Source of the DNA: Alitta virens
Taxonomy: Eukaryota; Annelida; Polychaeta; Phyllodocida; Nereididae
NCBI GenBank assembly: GCA_932294295.1
Contig: OW028580.1
Location: 14,325,102 to 14,389,101 of the forward strand
Direction: 5' to 3'
DNA length: 64,000 bases
Shown here: one piece after another, positions 22,492 to 34,635 of the stretch
How the letters are laid out: each line of letters starts with the position of its first letter
Position numbering within the stretch: the stretch's first letter is position 1
Position numbers and translations under genes: made by a program
The notes under the pieces: model-generated
Told to the model about the DNA's origin: nothing
What the model saw: only the letters and a program-made list of their open reading frames with translations
Database searches by the model: none

Positions 22492-24518
22492 GTAAGTCAC
22501 TCAAAACGTGTTATTTTCACCATACAACAATTTGCATCACTGTTAAAAAGGTCTGTAGACCACCTGTTTGCCAGCTGTCTGTAAATTGCTTTTGCACTTG
22601 CTTGTTGTTTTGTTGCATTGCCGATTGCTTTAGGTGTTTTTTGCAGTATCAACTGCATACACGAAATCCCACCATTAAGACCAACCAACTAATATTAGAC
22701 TCGCCAGGATTTCAAGAGAAGTACTCCTTAAAATAAACTTTCAGTCTTTTAAAAACTAAATTTAGCTAGATCACCATTTAGCCAATTTGCTACCTACATG
22801 TACCACTAAATCAAACTAACTAGAAACTCAGTTTCAAACTTCTACATGCAATAGCAGTAAAGTAATCAGTGTGCAAAGTTGGACGAAAATGCATTTGCGA
22901 AAAAACGTATACATTTAATTAAATTTCAAAGGGCTGTATTTCAAAAACGGTTGCAGATATGGACCTAAAATTTGAGATTTGCCCAATAGTCTAGTAGATG
23001 TCCACCTCTGAATTTTTTCAGACAATTCTGAGAGGGTGACTTGGGAAATTCCTGAAAAATTGGTTGATTTCATATGGAATGAGCTGTAGCTGTCCTGTGA
23101 AAACTGAAGTATAGATACTCCATAATGAATAAATATTTCAAAATGACAACTTCAATAGGACCAAAACAATGGTTGCAAAGTAGTTGCACTGTAACTTTTG
23201 TCTCTTTATGCCCCCTACTTTGTAATGACATTTTTGTAGAAAGGAAACCATGCAGCTTACATTATGCGCCAGATTGTGATATACACTGCTTCTAGGAATT
23301 CTTTTAGCAGCATAAACTGGGGTTGTCTGGTTTATGCACTCCTGTCTCGTTGTATTTTGCATCAGCAGGCACGTTTTCAGTGTTTGCTGAGCATGATTAT
23401 GACGCTTGTTTTTGCCATCCTTTTGTCTCTTTTGGATTATATGGATTATGCTTCGAAATCACTAGGATAAACTGCATGCCTACTATGCAAATGCCTGGTC
23501 TCCGCAAAGTTTCTATCCAAGAACCCTCATGATGCAGTGCATCTCAAATGAGAGGCCTCAATATAAGACCACCTTGATATTACAGCAGAAAATGAACTCC
23601 AGATGACACGGGTGGGTGGGCGGATAAGGGCTTTATGTCCTGTATTTCTGCACCTGATGGGCTAATTAGGTCAAGCAGGGACCATGGCAATCAGATAAAG
23701 GATGAAACAGCCATCCAACTTAGGCTCGACCGGGAACTCTAGATGACATCACATCAATCCAGGACTCCCATTGGCTGAGGGACTGCCTAGGCCAATGGGA
23801 GTCCTGGATTCACATGACGTCCTCTAGACTTTAGTTTCCAAGAAATCTGCTTAAAGTACACTACTTTGGTTCCAAAATTGTGGTTAACCTGTAAAGCTTT
23901 GCAGAATTAGGCAAGTCTCAATATGAAGACCACTTCAGTGATGTTATGAATTTTGGACCAGAACGATGTTGGTCTATCTTAATTCAATGTGCCACAATCC
24001 ATTTATATACTTAGATTCTACCATTTTATGAAAAAGAAAAGTGCCATCTCGTTCCTGTTTCGACCAACTATAAGGTGAAAATTCTAATAACGAAAATATT
24101 ATTGTAAAACCAAATCCAATGATTCAAAGCAGCAAAGTATGTGAAGGTCATTTTGATCAATATTAGTTCATATTACATAAAGAATATTTATCTCACTGCA
24201 TGGGTACATGTGAAAGGTGGTTCTAAGCAATATATAGCGAAACAAAAGCTTTCCAACAGTTTTTTCAGATTCATCTGTATTTCCAACAACATGTAGTTGT
24301 TTGCACTTCTACTCTTTACACAAATTGTCACTCATCATTTCTGTTTTTCAGGCTCCAACTGTTGGATGGGAGACTTACTCATAGCCCGTGGAGAGGAAAT
24401 TTGGATTTCCCCTTGTCGTTCATGCGCATGTCAACAGGAAGTGGGAAATGGCTACGTCGAGCTGAAAGCCAAATGCTCATGGCGATTCGAGCAGAAAACT
24501 TGTCCTTATGGGAAATGA
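22032..24518 (+). CDS. Secreted VWC-domain protein, two coding exons
   Basis: Exons 22032-22491 and 24352-24518 join in phase 1 (GT at 22492, AG at 24350-24351) to give 208 residues. Residues 1-20 (MKDTFYCVMLAALVFSTTET) form a plausible signal peptide. The ATG at 21981 would add 17 residues ahead of it and spoil it, so 22032 is preferred. Residues 33-87 are a VWC domain (Cys pattern with CTNCTC and a CCPVC close) and 92-151 a second (CHFCFC, then GKCCPAC). Residues 157-208 contain a third cysteine group (CRSCAC, ending KTCPYGK). VWC modules commonly bind BMP/TGF-beta ligands or matrix, so an extracellular modulator like VWC2-type proteins is likely but not proven. Potential N-glycosylation sites: NCT at 49-51 and 52-54. 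No homologous neighbour gene. The intron carries a SINE-1 and a long hairpin. Confidence 0.82.
23610..23739 (-). mobile_element. SINE-1 fragment in VWC intron
   Basis: Minus-oriented body (GGACATAAAGCCC tail; CCTAAGTTGGATGGCTGTTT). The tRNA head is missing: similarity stops at CGGTCGAGCC next to the hairpin at 23741-23828. Confidence 0.75.
23741..23828. repeat. Long hairpin: perfect 20-bp core arms, 15-base loop
   Basis: AATCCAGGACTCCCATTGGC (23756-23775) is the exact reverse complement of 23791-23810. Outside the core the pairing continues imperfectly to TCTAGATGACATCAC against ACATGACGTCCTCTAGA. It sits exactly where the SINE-1 copy is truncated. Confidence 0.85.
24352..24518 (+). CDS. VWC protein exon 2 (C-terminal cysteine module)
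   Basis: Acceptor TTTTTCAG ends at 24351; frame GSNCWMGDLL to CPYGK and stop TGA at 24516-24518. Confidence 0.85.
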
Positions 24519-24799
24519 TTTCAATTTTTCCAAATATTCTCTTGGGTTTCTGACTTCGGTTCCGAAGCGCTTGTTTAATCGATTTGAGATTCCTCGGCGG
24601 TGTCATTTCGGCAAGCGGCCAATGAGGTTGCTGTTTACTTTAGTGACAAAACTGCCAGTTTTTGTGGGAGATTGATGCGGTGTTTGTCTCCCCACGTTTC
24701 TGTGTGTTCTCTTTTTTGCAGCTTAAGTGAAATATTTATGATTCGGCAAGCGCACTAGAGTAATTAACAGTTGGATGAGGATTACGCGTTATCGGTGAC

Positions 24800-24805
24800 A
24801 ATAAA
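24800..24805 (+). terminator. Candidate polyadenylation signal of VWC gene
   Basis: AATAAA in GACAATAAAATGAT about 280 bp after the stop; a second AATAAA occurs at about 25160. Confidence 0.4.
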
Positions 24806-24809
24806 ATGA

Positions 24810-25415
24810 TTTTTGCACTAATGCTTCAGTGATTTATCACTCCAAATCCATGTGAATGCGCTTTCTTTTATGCGGTTTGAGGTAATAATTTTCACTGGTT
24901 GTTAAAGTAGGTGGATGAAAATTAATTTGTTAAATCCTGTGTCATCATTAACAAATCTACATTCCAATATTCCAATTGTGCCACAATAGATTATTAGTTG
25001 ATTCAACTTGGTGCATCTCAAATAATGAATTAAAATAGTTATGAATACAGTCTAAAAGGGTATTTCATGCTTAATAGTTTTTTTGTTTTTTTTTCTTATT
25101 CCGAGGAAGCGAAGTGCTTTTCTAGATTTGTCAGGTATATGTACAATTTTACTGTCCAAAAATAAAGTTTTAGAGTGAACTTAATGAGTGTTGCTTATTA
25201 CATCTATCAATCAGGAGATGAAGGGTAATTGACAAAACAAGTGTTTTAGTAACCATCCTGAAGTCATTCCGTTATTTATTTGTTTAAATTGTACATTTTT
25301 ACGCCTTAATATGCAAGGTAAATTTGAATGCTGTTATGGGTACTGAGATTTGAAGGATTTTAGAAAACTAGTAATTTTACTGAGTGTTGCCATTTTGCAA
25401 ACCATCTTTATAATA
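24810..25415. other. Unassigned 3' flank
   Basis: AT-rich; no ORF or repeat recognised. Confidence 0.4.
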
Positions 25416-25417
25416 TC

Positions 25418-25738
25418 TAATGTCTCAATGCTACTGGGTCTGAAGCCTAGTCAGCTAATATGACCAGCTGCCAGAATCAGACATAATGATGATGTGATAA
25501 GGCTTGGGAGTCCACACCATGTTACACATTTACCCCATGGGTGGGGTCTTTTAGTTGTCTCAGTATAGACACTGAGTATAAGGCACGTCCAATTTAACGT
25601 ATCTTGTGATAACATCCAGCTGGGATGTAGCTCATGAAGAGTGCCCGAGTCTGGGATCGAACCTGGGTCCCAGGACCTTCAGCAGAGCTGGCCAATGTGG
25701 AATTGGCAGATGCCTTAACCATTATGTCACCCAGCAGC
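25418..25738 (-). mobile_element. tRNA-derived SINE-2, best-preserved copy
   Basis: Read on the minus strand: GCTGGGTGACATAATGGTTA with AGGCATCTGCC (box A region), then CCAGGTTCGATCCCAGACTC (box B GGTTCGATCCC). The body has AGCTACATCCCAGCTGGATG, TTATACTCAGTGTCTATACT and ACATGGTGTGGACTCCC, and the tail includes AGCTGACTAGGCTTCAGACC. About 320 bp. Partial copies are listed elsewhere in this window. Confidence 0.85.
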
Positions 25739-26405
25739 TTCCTAATCTTTTAATCTGTAAGAGCAAGATACATTTTGAAGTTTGTATTCTTTGATGACCT
25801 TAAAAACCTACTCTTTGGGTCACAAATGTAATTTCTAAATTGTATATGTGCTGGATTGTACAATAAAAACAATTACATTTCTTGCAAAATCAATGTGTGG
25901 TTTTTCCCACTAGTACCAGGGGCATGACTCTTCCACTTTCAAAGCTCTGCAAACCCTTTGCTGGGGCTAAAATTAGGAGTCCCAGCTGCGAGTAAATTTA
26001 GAAGGGTCCATTTTGGGGCTCGTAATGGGTCCAGTACTGCACTTTAGTAGATTGACCTCTCTTCCACAAATGTGGAATGGTCACTTGTAATACTTACTTT
26101 TGAAACTAACACGAAATTACTGCCACATTACCGACACTTAAGGGTGTTCTAGCAATTGACTCAATAACAGTGGGTACTCTCCTTTTAAGGACTACCAATG
26201 TGTTCAAGTACGTATTTAGTTTGACCTAATTGTGTTTATGGGCATCTGGAGTGAGCATTTATGCAGCAGATTTTGCGATGAAAGTGACTTTTGAATTGAC
26301 TTCTTAAAAGGAGTTAAACAAGGAACACTAGTTTTTCTGGTTATTTCATGCATGATTTTTCATGCAATGTTTCGTGACGTACACTAACCAATAATTGCAT
26401 TTAAT
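25739..26405. other. Unassigned, no gene seen
   Basis: No motif recognised. Confidence 0.4.
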
Positions 26406-26414
26406 TGTGTCATT

Positions 26415-26605
26415 ATCACTGATCGGAAGCTTCGATAGCTACTATAAGTCCAGAGGCAGACATAATGATGAGATTTTAAGGCTAGGAGTTCAATTCATAT
26501 TAAACGTGTACTATATCCCATGGTTGGAGTCTTTTACTTGCCCCTGCATAGACACTACTGGGATATAGCACGTGAAATGTTCCCAAGCTTTTAAGTCCAT
26601 TCCTG
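26415..26605 (-). mobile_element. SINE-2 fragment
   Basis: GGCAGACATAATGATGAGAT, then ATCCCATGGTTGGAGTCTTT and TTGCCCCTGCATAGACACTA; degraded. Confidence 0.55.
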
Positions 26606-27925
26606 AAGGCATTCTCATAACATTGTTTGTTTCTGTGTGTATGATTTAGTTTAGTTTTTAAAAGCAGAAGTTCTGCAAGAATATCCATATTCATATAATC
26701 TAGGATTTCAGCTTATTAAGGAACCTATAGAAACCTAATTCTTTAATGTGTTGAGTTTTGAAGTTACCATAGCAATCAATCATGTCAAACCAGCTATTTC
26801 GGCTGATGAGTACATTCAATGTCAAATATTCTCAAATATCCATTCAGCTTTTTTCTACCAACCTTCATTACTCAGATATTCTTATGAATGGGTGTATTCA
26901 ACAGTTAAGTTGCCATGGAAACCAGAATCAAAAGATTCACTCTTCTGCCATGGAGCAGGCATCCAATGCTATCCAAAGGGCCTCGTTTTGGTTTCAGTCC
27001 TGTTGTTTTTATTGTTTGAGCAGTTTTTTTTATAACAATCGGTGGAGATTTTAAGGAGATTGGGTCCACACAAAGAAGCATGTGGCAAGGATCTGGGTGA
27101 TTCTGAAGTCGATAACTTTGATGTTTGTCCGGAAAGCAATTTCAGACATCAGGCATTGTGCCATTCCAAACTCTAGGCGCAGTTCAATGTTATTGATCAG
27201 AATTAAAGCTCAGATGGAGCCCTTCAGAATATGAGTCAACGGATTGATGTGGCTCGAATTGTGTTTAAGCTGCCCTATTGTATTCCCCTGGGAAGCACTG
27301 TTTACTCAGAAAGAGCCAGTTTAAAAGCCTTTTTATGGAAAATGCATTGATGGCAGAAGTTAAATTCTTGATGATGATTGATATGAATATTGAAATCATA
27401 ACTCCATAAATTTTATGGGTAATTGCTCACATCTCTGCTCGTATTTCTAATGTTAAAATAATGTTCTGTAGAATTTTGAATCAAAGTATAGTTTAAAACG
27501 GTGTTCATCACTGATGTAATTTCTAAGCATGGGCTTTCATATTATTTCCAATTTGCATTTAATTTTCTAATTTATTTGGCTATGCTTTGAAATGTGTTCC
27601 TCTAGGCATTTTCATCAGATTATTTTATGTGAGATGTCTTTCTGCTAGGCCGCTTATCACACTTTCTGTCTTTGTGACAATTGACCTCAGAACTATCCTT
27701 CCTTTATTTTTTCCATTTCATCCTATTATTTTATTTCTATTTATCCATATTAATCCCTCTTTTCCCCTAGTGTTTATTATTATCCGTTATGTCGATTAAA
27801 GATAAATTCAATTTAAATGTATCTTTTCTGTCTCGATTGAGTCTGTCAGCAATGTCTGCCTGACTGTCTATCTTTGCCTCTCTACCCAGTCTATCTTTCC
27901 AAACACTTTCATTCTGTCTCTGTTT
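26606..27925. other. Unassigned, no defensible gene
   Basis: Two overlapping ORFs of about 90 codons at 26748-27054 lie in different frames with no domain features. I do not call either. Confidence 0.4.
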
Positions 27926-27978
27926 CTCCCCCCCCCCCCCTCTTACTCCTCCCCCTCTTACTCCCCCCCCCTCCCTTC
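27926..27978. repeat. Poly-C / polypyrimidine tract
   Basis: Runs of 12 and 8 C separated by CTCCCCCTCTTACTC-type sequence. Confidence 0.9.
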
Positions 27979-28795
27979 ATCTGACTCTCCCCTGCTGCAT
28001 GTAACACAACTGTGTTCAGATGGAGTTGCATACAAAGTTCACTTTAACATCCAAGCCGGTCGTGTAGAAACTTTCTGTGTAGTATTGATTTCAAAGATTC
28101 TGAAGGCGTTAGTGTAGTATTTTGAAAAGTGTGAGCATTTCTGTTCCGTATTAAAGACTGTTCAGTGACTCCCTTTTCCTTCAATTTGGCATAACTGTGT
28201 TTATGACCAGCTAAAATGGATATTGTCTAATGCTAATTATATTCCTACTGAGTTCAAACTGAACTTGTTTTGCGAAATAAAGCAGTAAAAACAAACAATC
28301 AGACAAATTAGTAAGTGTGCCTAATAGAGGCTTCGGGATATAACCAACAAAAATGTTAGTTAACTCCCGACCATGAGGGATATAACCATTCACTAATGCC
28401 ACAAAGGGGAAAAGGTGAAAATTTTGTGGTGATACTCATTAGGAATTTATTCAATGTGGCTGAATAAAACTAATACCAAAAACATCCCCTGATCTGATAC
28501 AAGATTACGTTTCTTTAATCAATTTTGATAAAGCAAGTTTCTCTATTTACCAGTGCCCTTTCCTTGAATTAGAAAATTCTGTCATACAATTGCCATGGCA
28601 TACTAGAACATTTCTTTGGACCATTATATCAGTATTCACGATAGACAAAGGTCACTGGTCATCATGCAAGAATCACACACAATGCTTGCTACGAATTCGA
28701 TATTCACTTCACGATTGGCTGATCTCAGTTCAATGGTTATACTATTGATAACTTGACCTACAGAGCGTGCTTGGGTTTAGTGTCCAATCGATGGT
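27979..28795. other. Unassigned, no gene seen
   Basis: 28320-28385 contains a short near-repeat of GGGATATAACCA. Nothing else. Confidence 0.4.
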
Positions 28796-28824
28796 TTGAC
28801 CAGTGCTAGTCATAACGGGTTGCT

Positions 28825-28955
28825 ATGTTGAGCCAAGTAAAAGACCCCCACTCAAGGAGTGAATGTGTGACATGGTGTGGACGCCAAGCTTTAGCATCTC
28901 ATAGTTACGTCTGCCTGCAACAACTGGGGGTATAAGCTACTCAGTCTGCGAACTT
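28825..28955 (+). mobile_element. SINE-2 fragment
   Basis: GAGCCAAGTAAAAGACCCCC, then GTGACATGGTGTGGACGCCA and CATCTCATAGTTACGTCTGC. Confidence 0.6.
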
Positions 28956-28956
28956 G

Positions 28957-29305
28957 GTTAGTTTCATTAGAGACGGCCTGTCAAATTAAACCTGGACAAC
29001 TTTTGCGATGCCACTGAACAGAACTGTCTGGCTATAGCTGGCTACTCATAGCTGGATCTAAAAGTAAATGCTGCACTATTTGGTTCAAAAGTCGAGAGTT
29101 ATGCATATTTGTAATCTTTTGTTGATATTAATAATTTATTAGATAAAAAATATTACATTTTCCAAGGTTTACATTTTTAGTGGTGGTAGTTTAAGCCGAC
29201 TATAAGGAAGAAGTAGACATAGCAGATTGCTTTAGCCAGTAACAGTTACAGCCAGGAATAGGTCGCTACAGCTGACTAGAGTCGACCATATTTCATGACA
29301 CAATA
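28957..29305 (+). mobile_element. MITE family A copy
   Basis: GGTTAGTTTCATTAGAGACG at the left, CTGGCTATAGCTGGCTACTC and GGTGGTAGTTTAAGCCGACT inside, GTCGACCATATTTCATGACA at the right. Confidence 0.8.
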
Positions 29306-29825
29306 CTTAGGTCACTCTGTTTAAATAAAGTTTTAATTGGCAAACAAGTTCTTGAATTGCGTATGTTTGGTTATTTAGAATGTCGGAGAGGTCAACCCCC
29401 AAAAGTCTTGACGAAATAAACAAAAAGTGTAGTGGTGTTTATCAAATACAGACTCTTTAAAATTGGATTTGTCAGTACAGAAGCATTAAAAAAACCAATA
29501 CAGTTGATAAATATTCAGTCTTAATATGGCGGTTTTATACTTTTTATACTTTTATTTCATTTTTATGGCGCTGGACTCTTTTTGATTTTCTTTTTGCCTA
29601 CTTTTTTTGTATTGATGTGCCTATAATGTGCGAATAAAGATATTATATAAATACAGCAGAAACAACAGTGTGGTGTAAAAATGCCAATCTTAATTGTAAA
29701 GTAGTGCTAATAGCGGGGTAAATAGATATAAAGAAGTTTTCACATATTTATTGACTTCCATGGCTAAAGAATGCATAAAATGAACATCAATTAAACTCAG
29801 TTATTTTGAAATTATTTCACAGTTC
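29306..29825. other. Unassigned, no gene seen
   Basis: AT-rich. Confidence 0.4.
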
Positions 29826-29826
29826 C

Positions 29827-29846
29827 TATCTATCTATCTACCTATA

Positions 29847-29887
<41 letters not shown>

Positions 29888-30255
29888 CTCTATCTATATA
29901 TATATATAACTATCTATCTATCTTCCTATCTATCTATCTATCTTACTATCTTACTATCTTCCTATCTATCTATCTATCTATCTATCTTTCTAACTTTCTA
30001 TCTATCTATCTTTCTATCTTTCTTTCTATCTATCTATCTATCTATCTCTCTACCTATATATCTATTATCTATATCTATCTATCTATCTATCTATCTACCT
30101 ATATATCTATTATCTATATCTATCTGTGTATCTATCTATCTATCTATCTCTCTATCTATCTTTCTATCTGCCAATCTATCTATCTACCTATCTATTTTCC
30201 TATCTCTCTATCTATCTATCTATCTATCTATCTGTTATCTATCTATCTATCTAAC
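29827..30255. repeat. TATC tetranucleotide microsatellite
   Basis: About 430 bp of TATC with TTTC, TATA and TACC variants. The 171-codon Ser/Ile/Tyr/Leu ORF across it is an artefact of the repeat. Confidence 0.97.
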
Positions 30256-30805
30256 TTTTTTCACAGTACCAAATGGTTCGTTGTTAAAGGTTCTGACTTT
30301 AGTCATGAACCAGAAGTGTGACCTCCATGTCAAGACCAACCGGAAGTGCCAGCCTGAATTATTTTAGGCCCATCACCATGACAACTGAGAAAGCAGTCAC
30401 TCTGGCATTCCGTTTGCTGTCCTGTTGCAGGGGGGAATAAAAGCTGGGTTATCTCATTTCCACATAAATGGACAGTTTTGGCTTTTTCCGGGGTGCTGAG
30501 GTCACAAAACGGCGATCAGTTGGTCCCAATGAGTTCCTCTGTGAAAGGGCCTCATGTAAAGTAAAACCAGCGATTCGCAATAAAGTGTTTTCTTTTTTGC
30601 CTCTTTTTTTCTGTTTTGTCCTCTGAAGCCGGTTTTATTTATATTCAATGCCGGCCAGACGGTTTTTAGTCAATAGGTATTAATGGAATACTCCCTACAC
30701 AAAAGAATGAAAGAATAAATAACTAAAGGATATAAAAGAAGAGGGAAATTGTAAAAAATAAATCAATATAATGAATGGAGAGAAAACAAACAACATAGAA
30801 TCATC
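30256..30805. other. Unassigned, no gene seen
   Basis: Moderate GC just after the microsatellite (30310-30560), stops in all frames. Confidence 0.4.
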
Positions 30806-30809
30806 GTAG

Positions 30810-31065
30810 ACAGACAGACAGAACTATATCTAGCTTGACAGACAGACAGACAGACAGACAGCTAGTAAGATAAGATAAGATAAGATTAGATTAGATTAGA
30901 TTAGATGAGATTAGATTAGATAAGAGATAAGACAAGTTAAGATAAGATGAGATGAGATGAGATAAGAAATAAGAGATAAGATAAAATAAGATAAGATGAG
31001 ATGAGATTAGATAAGAGATGAGATAAGATAAAATAAGATAAGATAAGATTTATGTTGCAAGATAA
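30810..31065. repeat. GACA then GATAA/GATTA microsatellites
   Basis: A GACA run at 30812-30862 continues into AAGATAAGAT and TTAGATTAGAT blocks. Confidence 0.95.
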
Positions 31066-31079
31066 GATAAGACTTAAAG

Positions 31080-31420
31080 CTACTCAACTAACTCAACTAA
31101 TGTCTCCAGTTACCAAGGGCCGACGTAATGATGAGATGATATGCTATGAAGCTCTAAGAAGTAAGTGCATGTAGGATTAGGATAGTAGTGCAATCTTATA
31201 CTATTTACTTAAGTACTGCTAACAAGGTCAATCGCTGACATGAGAGAGTAGGGGTCCACCCATGTTACACATTTACTCCAAGGGTGGGAGTTTTACTTGC
31301 ACCAGCAACGCCAGTATAGTACAAGGCGCCACCAGTCGCAATGCCATGCAAAAGACAACTGAGATATAGTTAGTTTTGAAAGACTGCCTGGGCTGTTAAT
31401 TGAACCCTGAACATCCTTTA
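31080..31420 (-). mobile_element. SINE-2 fragment
   Basis: CCGACGTAATGATGAGATGA, then CCATGTTACACATTTACTCC and AAGGGTGGGAGTTTTACTTG; degraded, head incomplete. Confidence 0.55.
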
Positions 31421-31439
31421 ACGGAGTTGAACAGCAACA

Positions 31440-32140
31440 AAATACTGAAACAGACAACAGAAATCTCAGAATATAAAGTATATTCATATTTATTTGATAT
31501 GTAGATCTTTACCAGAAGTGTAATTGCATATTGTAGTGCATTACTCATTCTTAGTAATTGCTTGCAATTTTAATCAGTAGTATGATCGTGTTTGCACATT
31601 TAGCTATGAAGCTTTGGTTTGGGTATAGTGTTGTATACATTTCGATATTTATTTCCACTCCTAGGATGGCAATTAAGGGTTTTGAAATACTTAAAAGTAG
31701 TACAGGTAATACAAGTAGTGTGCTTGTGAGGTGCAAAGTACGTAGAAGTGAAATAAGTGAGAGCAAAGATAGACAGATGGAAAATACAAAACAGTGAAAT
31801 ACCTGTCTTGATGCAAGACGCTTGATCACACCTTTCCACAGGAGAGGATCTTGTGGAATTCGGGGCAGCAAGGATCCCAGTGGGGGAGCAAGCAATTTGA
31901 CAGTGTAGAAAGGTGATATTAATCTTAAGATAACAATAGGTCAAGTCCCTGTACATAAAAGGTTAAAACGGATGAATATTAAAGAACCACACGTGCAAAG
32001 TGATTGACCTACTTCCACGGCCTATCTCGCCATGTTTTAATATCCACTAGACCCTCGTCTAGACGCAGCCTGAAGGTCAGGACCTAGACTATTGAGATTT
32101 GTTGAAATTTTGCACATAAATGTTATTCGACCAAGCACAT
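31440..32140. other. Unassigned, no gene seen
   Basis: Overlapping ORFs of 79 to 118 codons on both strands at 31551-31956 exist but none has domain features or splice support. I treat them as chance. Confidence 0.35.
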
Positions 32141-32142
32141 GT

Positions 32143-32372
32143 AGGAACTTGGACCCAGCAACTGAGTTCAGACGTCTACTATATTTTCATTTGATGTAAA
32201 AGTATACATAGGGCATGATTCAGAGACCTGATAATGCTACTTACATTCGTGCAGGAAAATGGGTCGGGGTGGGGGATAGAAGAAAATAAAGAAGAGGAAA
32301 TAAATAACAAAAACAGAGAGAAAAATTTCAGAAACGAGACAGACAAATAAAATATACACAAGCACACAAAAA
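32143..32372 (+). repeat. Dispersed repeat, inverted partner at 35.56-35.86 kb
   Basis: AACTTGGACCCAGCAACTGA, CAGACGTCTACTATATTTTC and GGGCATGATTCAGAGACCTG, then CTTACATTCGTGCAGGAAAA, all recur inverted downstream. Confidence 0.85.
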
Positions 32373-32800
32373 AAAACTACAGTTTCATGGTACCTGATCT
32401 AAACACTTGAAATGTCTGTGGGAAAGGATTCCACAGAATCTTTCCATTTTAAAGAGTAAAATAATTGGGAAAGGATAACATAAAATGTGGGATGGGGACA
32501 AAGGTGCTTCTGTTCTATTTACCCCCTCCTCTAACTTGGGAAGGGTAGTCGAATACTTTCTTCTATGTGTCCTTACTTCGGTCAACCAGGACAAGAGCTT
32601 TTAAGAGGCACCAGTCTCAACTACAATCAGTCAGCCATAAAGTATAACGATAAAGAATTCTCATATCATTATCCTTGTACCAGTACAAATTGCATATTGA
32701 GAACTAATGCCATTGTAATTGCAATCGGCATATATATTTGTTTTTCTCCAAAAACACCAGAACATCTGGCCAGGAAACATGTATGTCTTGTTCATTCAAG
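32373..32800. other. Unassigned, no gene seen
   Basis: The 178-codon ORF starting at 32565 runs through the MITE at 32806-32959 and has no domain; not called. Confidence 0.4.
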
Positions 32801-32805
32801 AATGC

Positions 32806-32959
32806 TACATGGCCAAATGTACCGCATGCGTTTTCCATGCGTTTGGATAAACGCATTGAAAAAGCATGGTTTTCACCTCATTATGAATAGACAAACACCA
32901 TGCGTTTTCCATGCGTTTATCCTCTCATGGAAAACACACATGGCACATTTGGCCATGTA
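32806..32959. mobile_element. 154-bp palindromic MITE family B
   Basis: TACATGGCCAAATGT at 32806-32820 and its exact reverse complement at 32945-32959. The interior holds repeated CATGCGTTTTCCATGCGTTT and further internal complementarity (GGATAAACGCATTG against ATGCGTTTATCC). A shorter second copy is at 59886-59978. Confidence 0.9.
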
Positions 32960-34145
32960 CTCTGCAAGTTATTTAGGAGTATCATTATCATGTATACAGT
33001 ACAACTATACTACTGGAATCTATCAAGAACTAGTGTACAGCCCTGAATTTTCTCATACACCAATATCTCCAGCAGAACTTATGCTCTATTCAATAAATTA
33101 GTCTGTATCGTACCAAGGAAAGATCCTATCAATCTCTCAAAATTTCTGGAGCTTTCAACCATATCTCACTACTATTTATACTCTACTGTGAATAATCCGG
33201 AGATAGGATCAAACCTACATGATCCAGTCCATAGTCTTGATTTGTCCCTAACTGAAAAGAAAAGGGGGCTTGTCTTCTTCAGTTTACAATATTGGCATTA
33301 AGAATAAGAAGCTTTAGATGAATAATACATTGAAATGAGGAAGATGATACTTTAGATTTTGAAACAGAATTTCTAACAAAACATGAGGATCTTTATCCAT
33401 CGAAAGAAGGTGTGGCTTCACAGTAGAGTAGCCTTTTGTAATGTTTAGAGTTTAGCCACAACTATCCCAAAGATCTCATCCTATATTTCTGGGAAATGAA
33501 CTTTCAGAAGATGCCACATATATTATGTTAATTATGACCAAATATGGAGGAGCTCTGTGTGCTAGTGCTCAAAGCCACACCAGCCTCCACTGACCTACTA
33601 TTCACATGCAATTCTCTTTATTATCAGAATCAAGACACCTCATAGTTACTGATTAAAATCACATTAGTGTGGTTGAATGGATCAAAGGTGTCAACTGACT
33701 TGAGAATTTGACACTTAGTGTCAAGAGTAAATTGCACGACTGGATAATGAGCTAAACCAGTGAAGTAGTATGTTTGCAAAACAAAAGCAATGAAAGCATA
33801 ATTCGGCAATTTTGCTAAATTGGGTTTTCAAAGGCGCGTGATATTGATATCAACATATCCAAAAGCCTGTGAAAATATATTTAGAACTTTTTATCGACAT
33901 GCAATTATTTTGTTGTCTTTTTGTAAACAACTAAAAAACAAAATTTAACAATACAAATAAAATTTACCATACAGATTTAATACATATTTCACAGACATTT
34001 GAAAAAGACATGACAAATACGTCAGACAGAACCTACCAAACAAAATTCTGAATAAGATACTGTCACAAAAAATAATACAATTAACACAAAAAAAAACATT
34101 CTCCAAGACATGTTAATAGAAAAAGAAAAGAAAGAAAAACACACT
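32960..34145. other. Unassigned, no gene seen
   Basis: AT-rich; the tail 34020-34140 is A-rich. Confidence 0.4.
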
Positions 34146-34378
34146 GATAGAAAAAGATGTCACAAAACCAGTGCTTTTGAACTTCCTTCAAAGACAGAGA
34201 AAATTATCTGAGACAGGAAGACCAAAAAGTGGGGATCGAAGGGGGGGGGGATGGCTAAAGACACCAGGATCAAGAACAAAGAGCACCCGTCTGTTAAGGC
34301 GATCCCTTAACACCGCCAGGGCAAAAAGGTCACATGTAGCTTGTCCTGGGCTGCAGCCCATTCTCTGATAATTGAGAA
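34146..34378 (+). other. Unidentified GC-richer segment
   Basis: A 65-codon Arg/Lys-rich ORF (34171-34368) in a GC-richer patch with a G-run at 34241. Could be a degraded retroelement fragment; no family recognised. Confidence 0.25.
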
Positions 34379-34544
34379 CTCGTGTTTAGGTTTGGTATGT
34401 TGGCCTGTTTTAGTATTTAGAAAGAATAAGGTAGAGATTTATCATTCATAGAATATTTTCTCATTTTATGGTATTGTATTGTCAAGAAAGTATAAGTAAA
34501 TAATTTATCTTTTGGTAAATATTCCTGATAATTTTTTTTTTTTT

Positions 34545-34635
34545 TATATAGGCCTAAGATAGATAGAGATAAGATAAGATAAGATAAGATAAGATAAGAT
34601 AAAAATAAGATAAAAATAAGATAAGATAGAACTGA
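34545..34635. repeat. AAGAT / GATAA microsatellite
   Basis: Short pentanucleotide array, about 480 bp upstream of the SDR first exon. Confidence 0.9.

Noticed and set aside
29806..30321. 171-codon Ser/Ile/Tyr/Leu ORF
   Set aside because: Translation of a TATC microsatellite.
31551..31956. Overlapping ORFs of 79 to 118 codons on both strands
   Set aside because: Mutually overlapping, no domains or splice support; best explained as chance.
32565..33101. 178-codon ORF
   Set aside because: Runs through a MITE; no domain, no splice signals, composition like non-coding flank.
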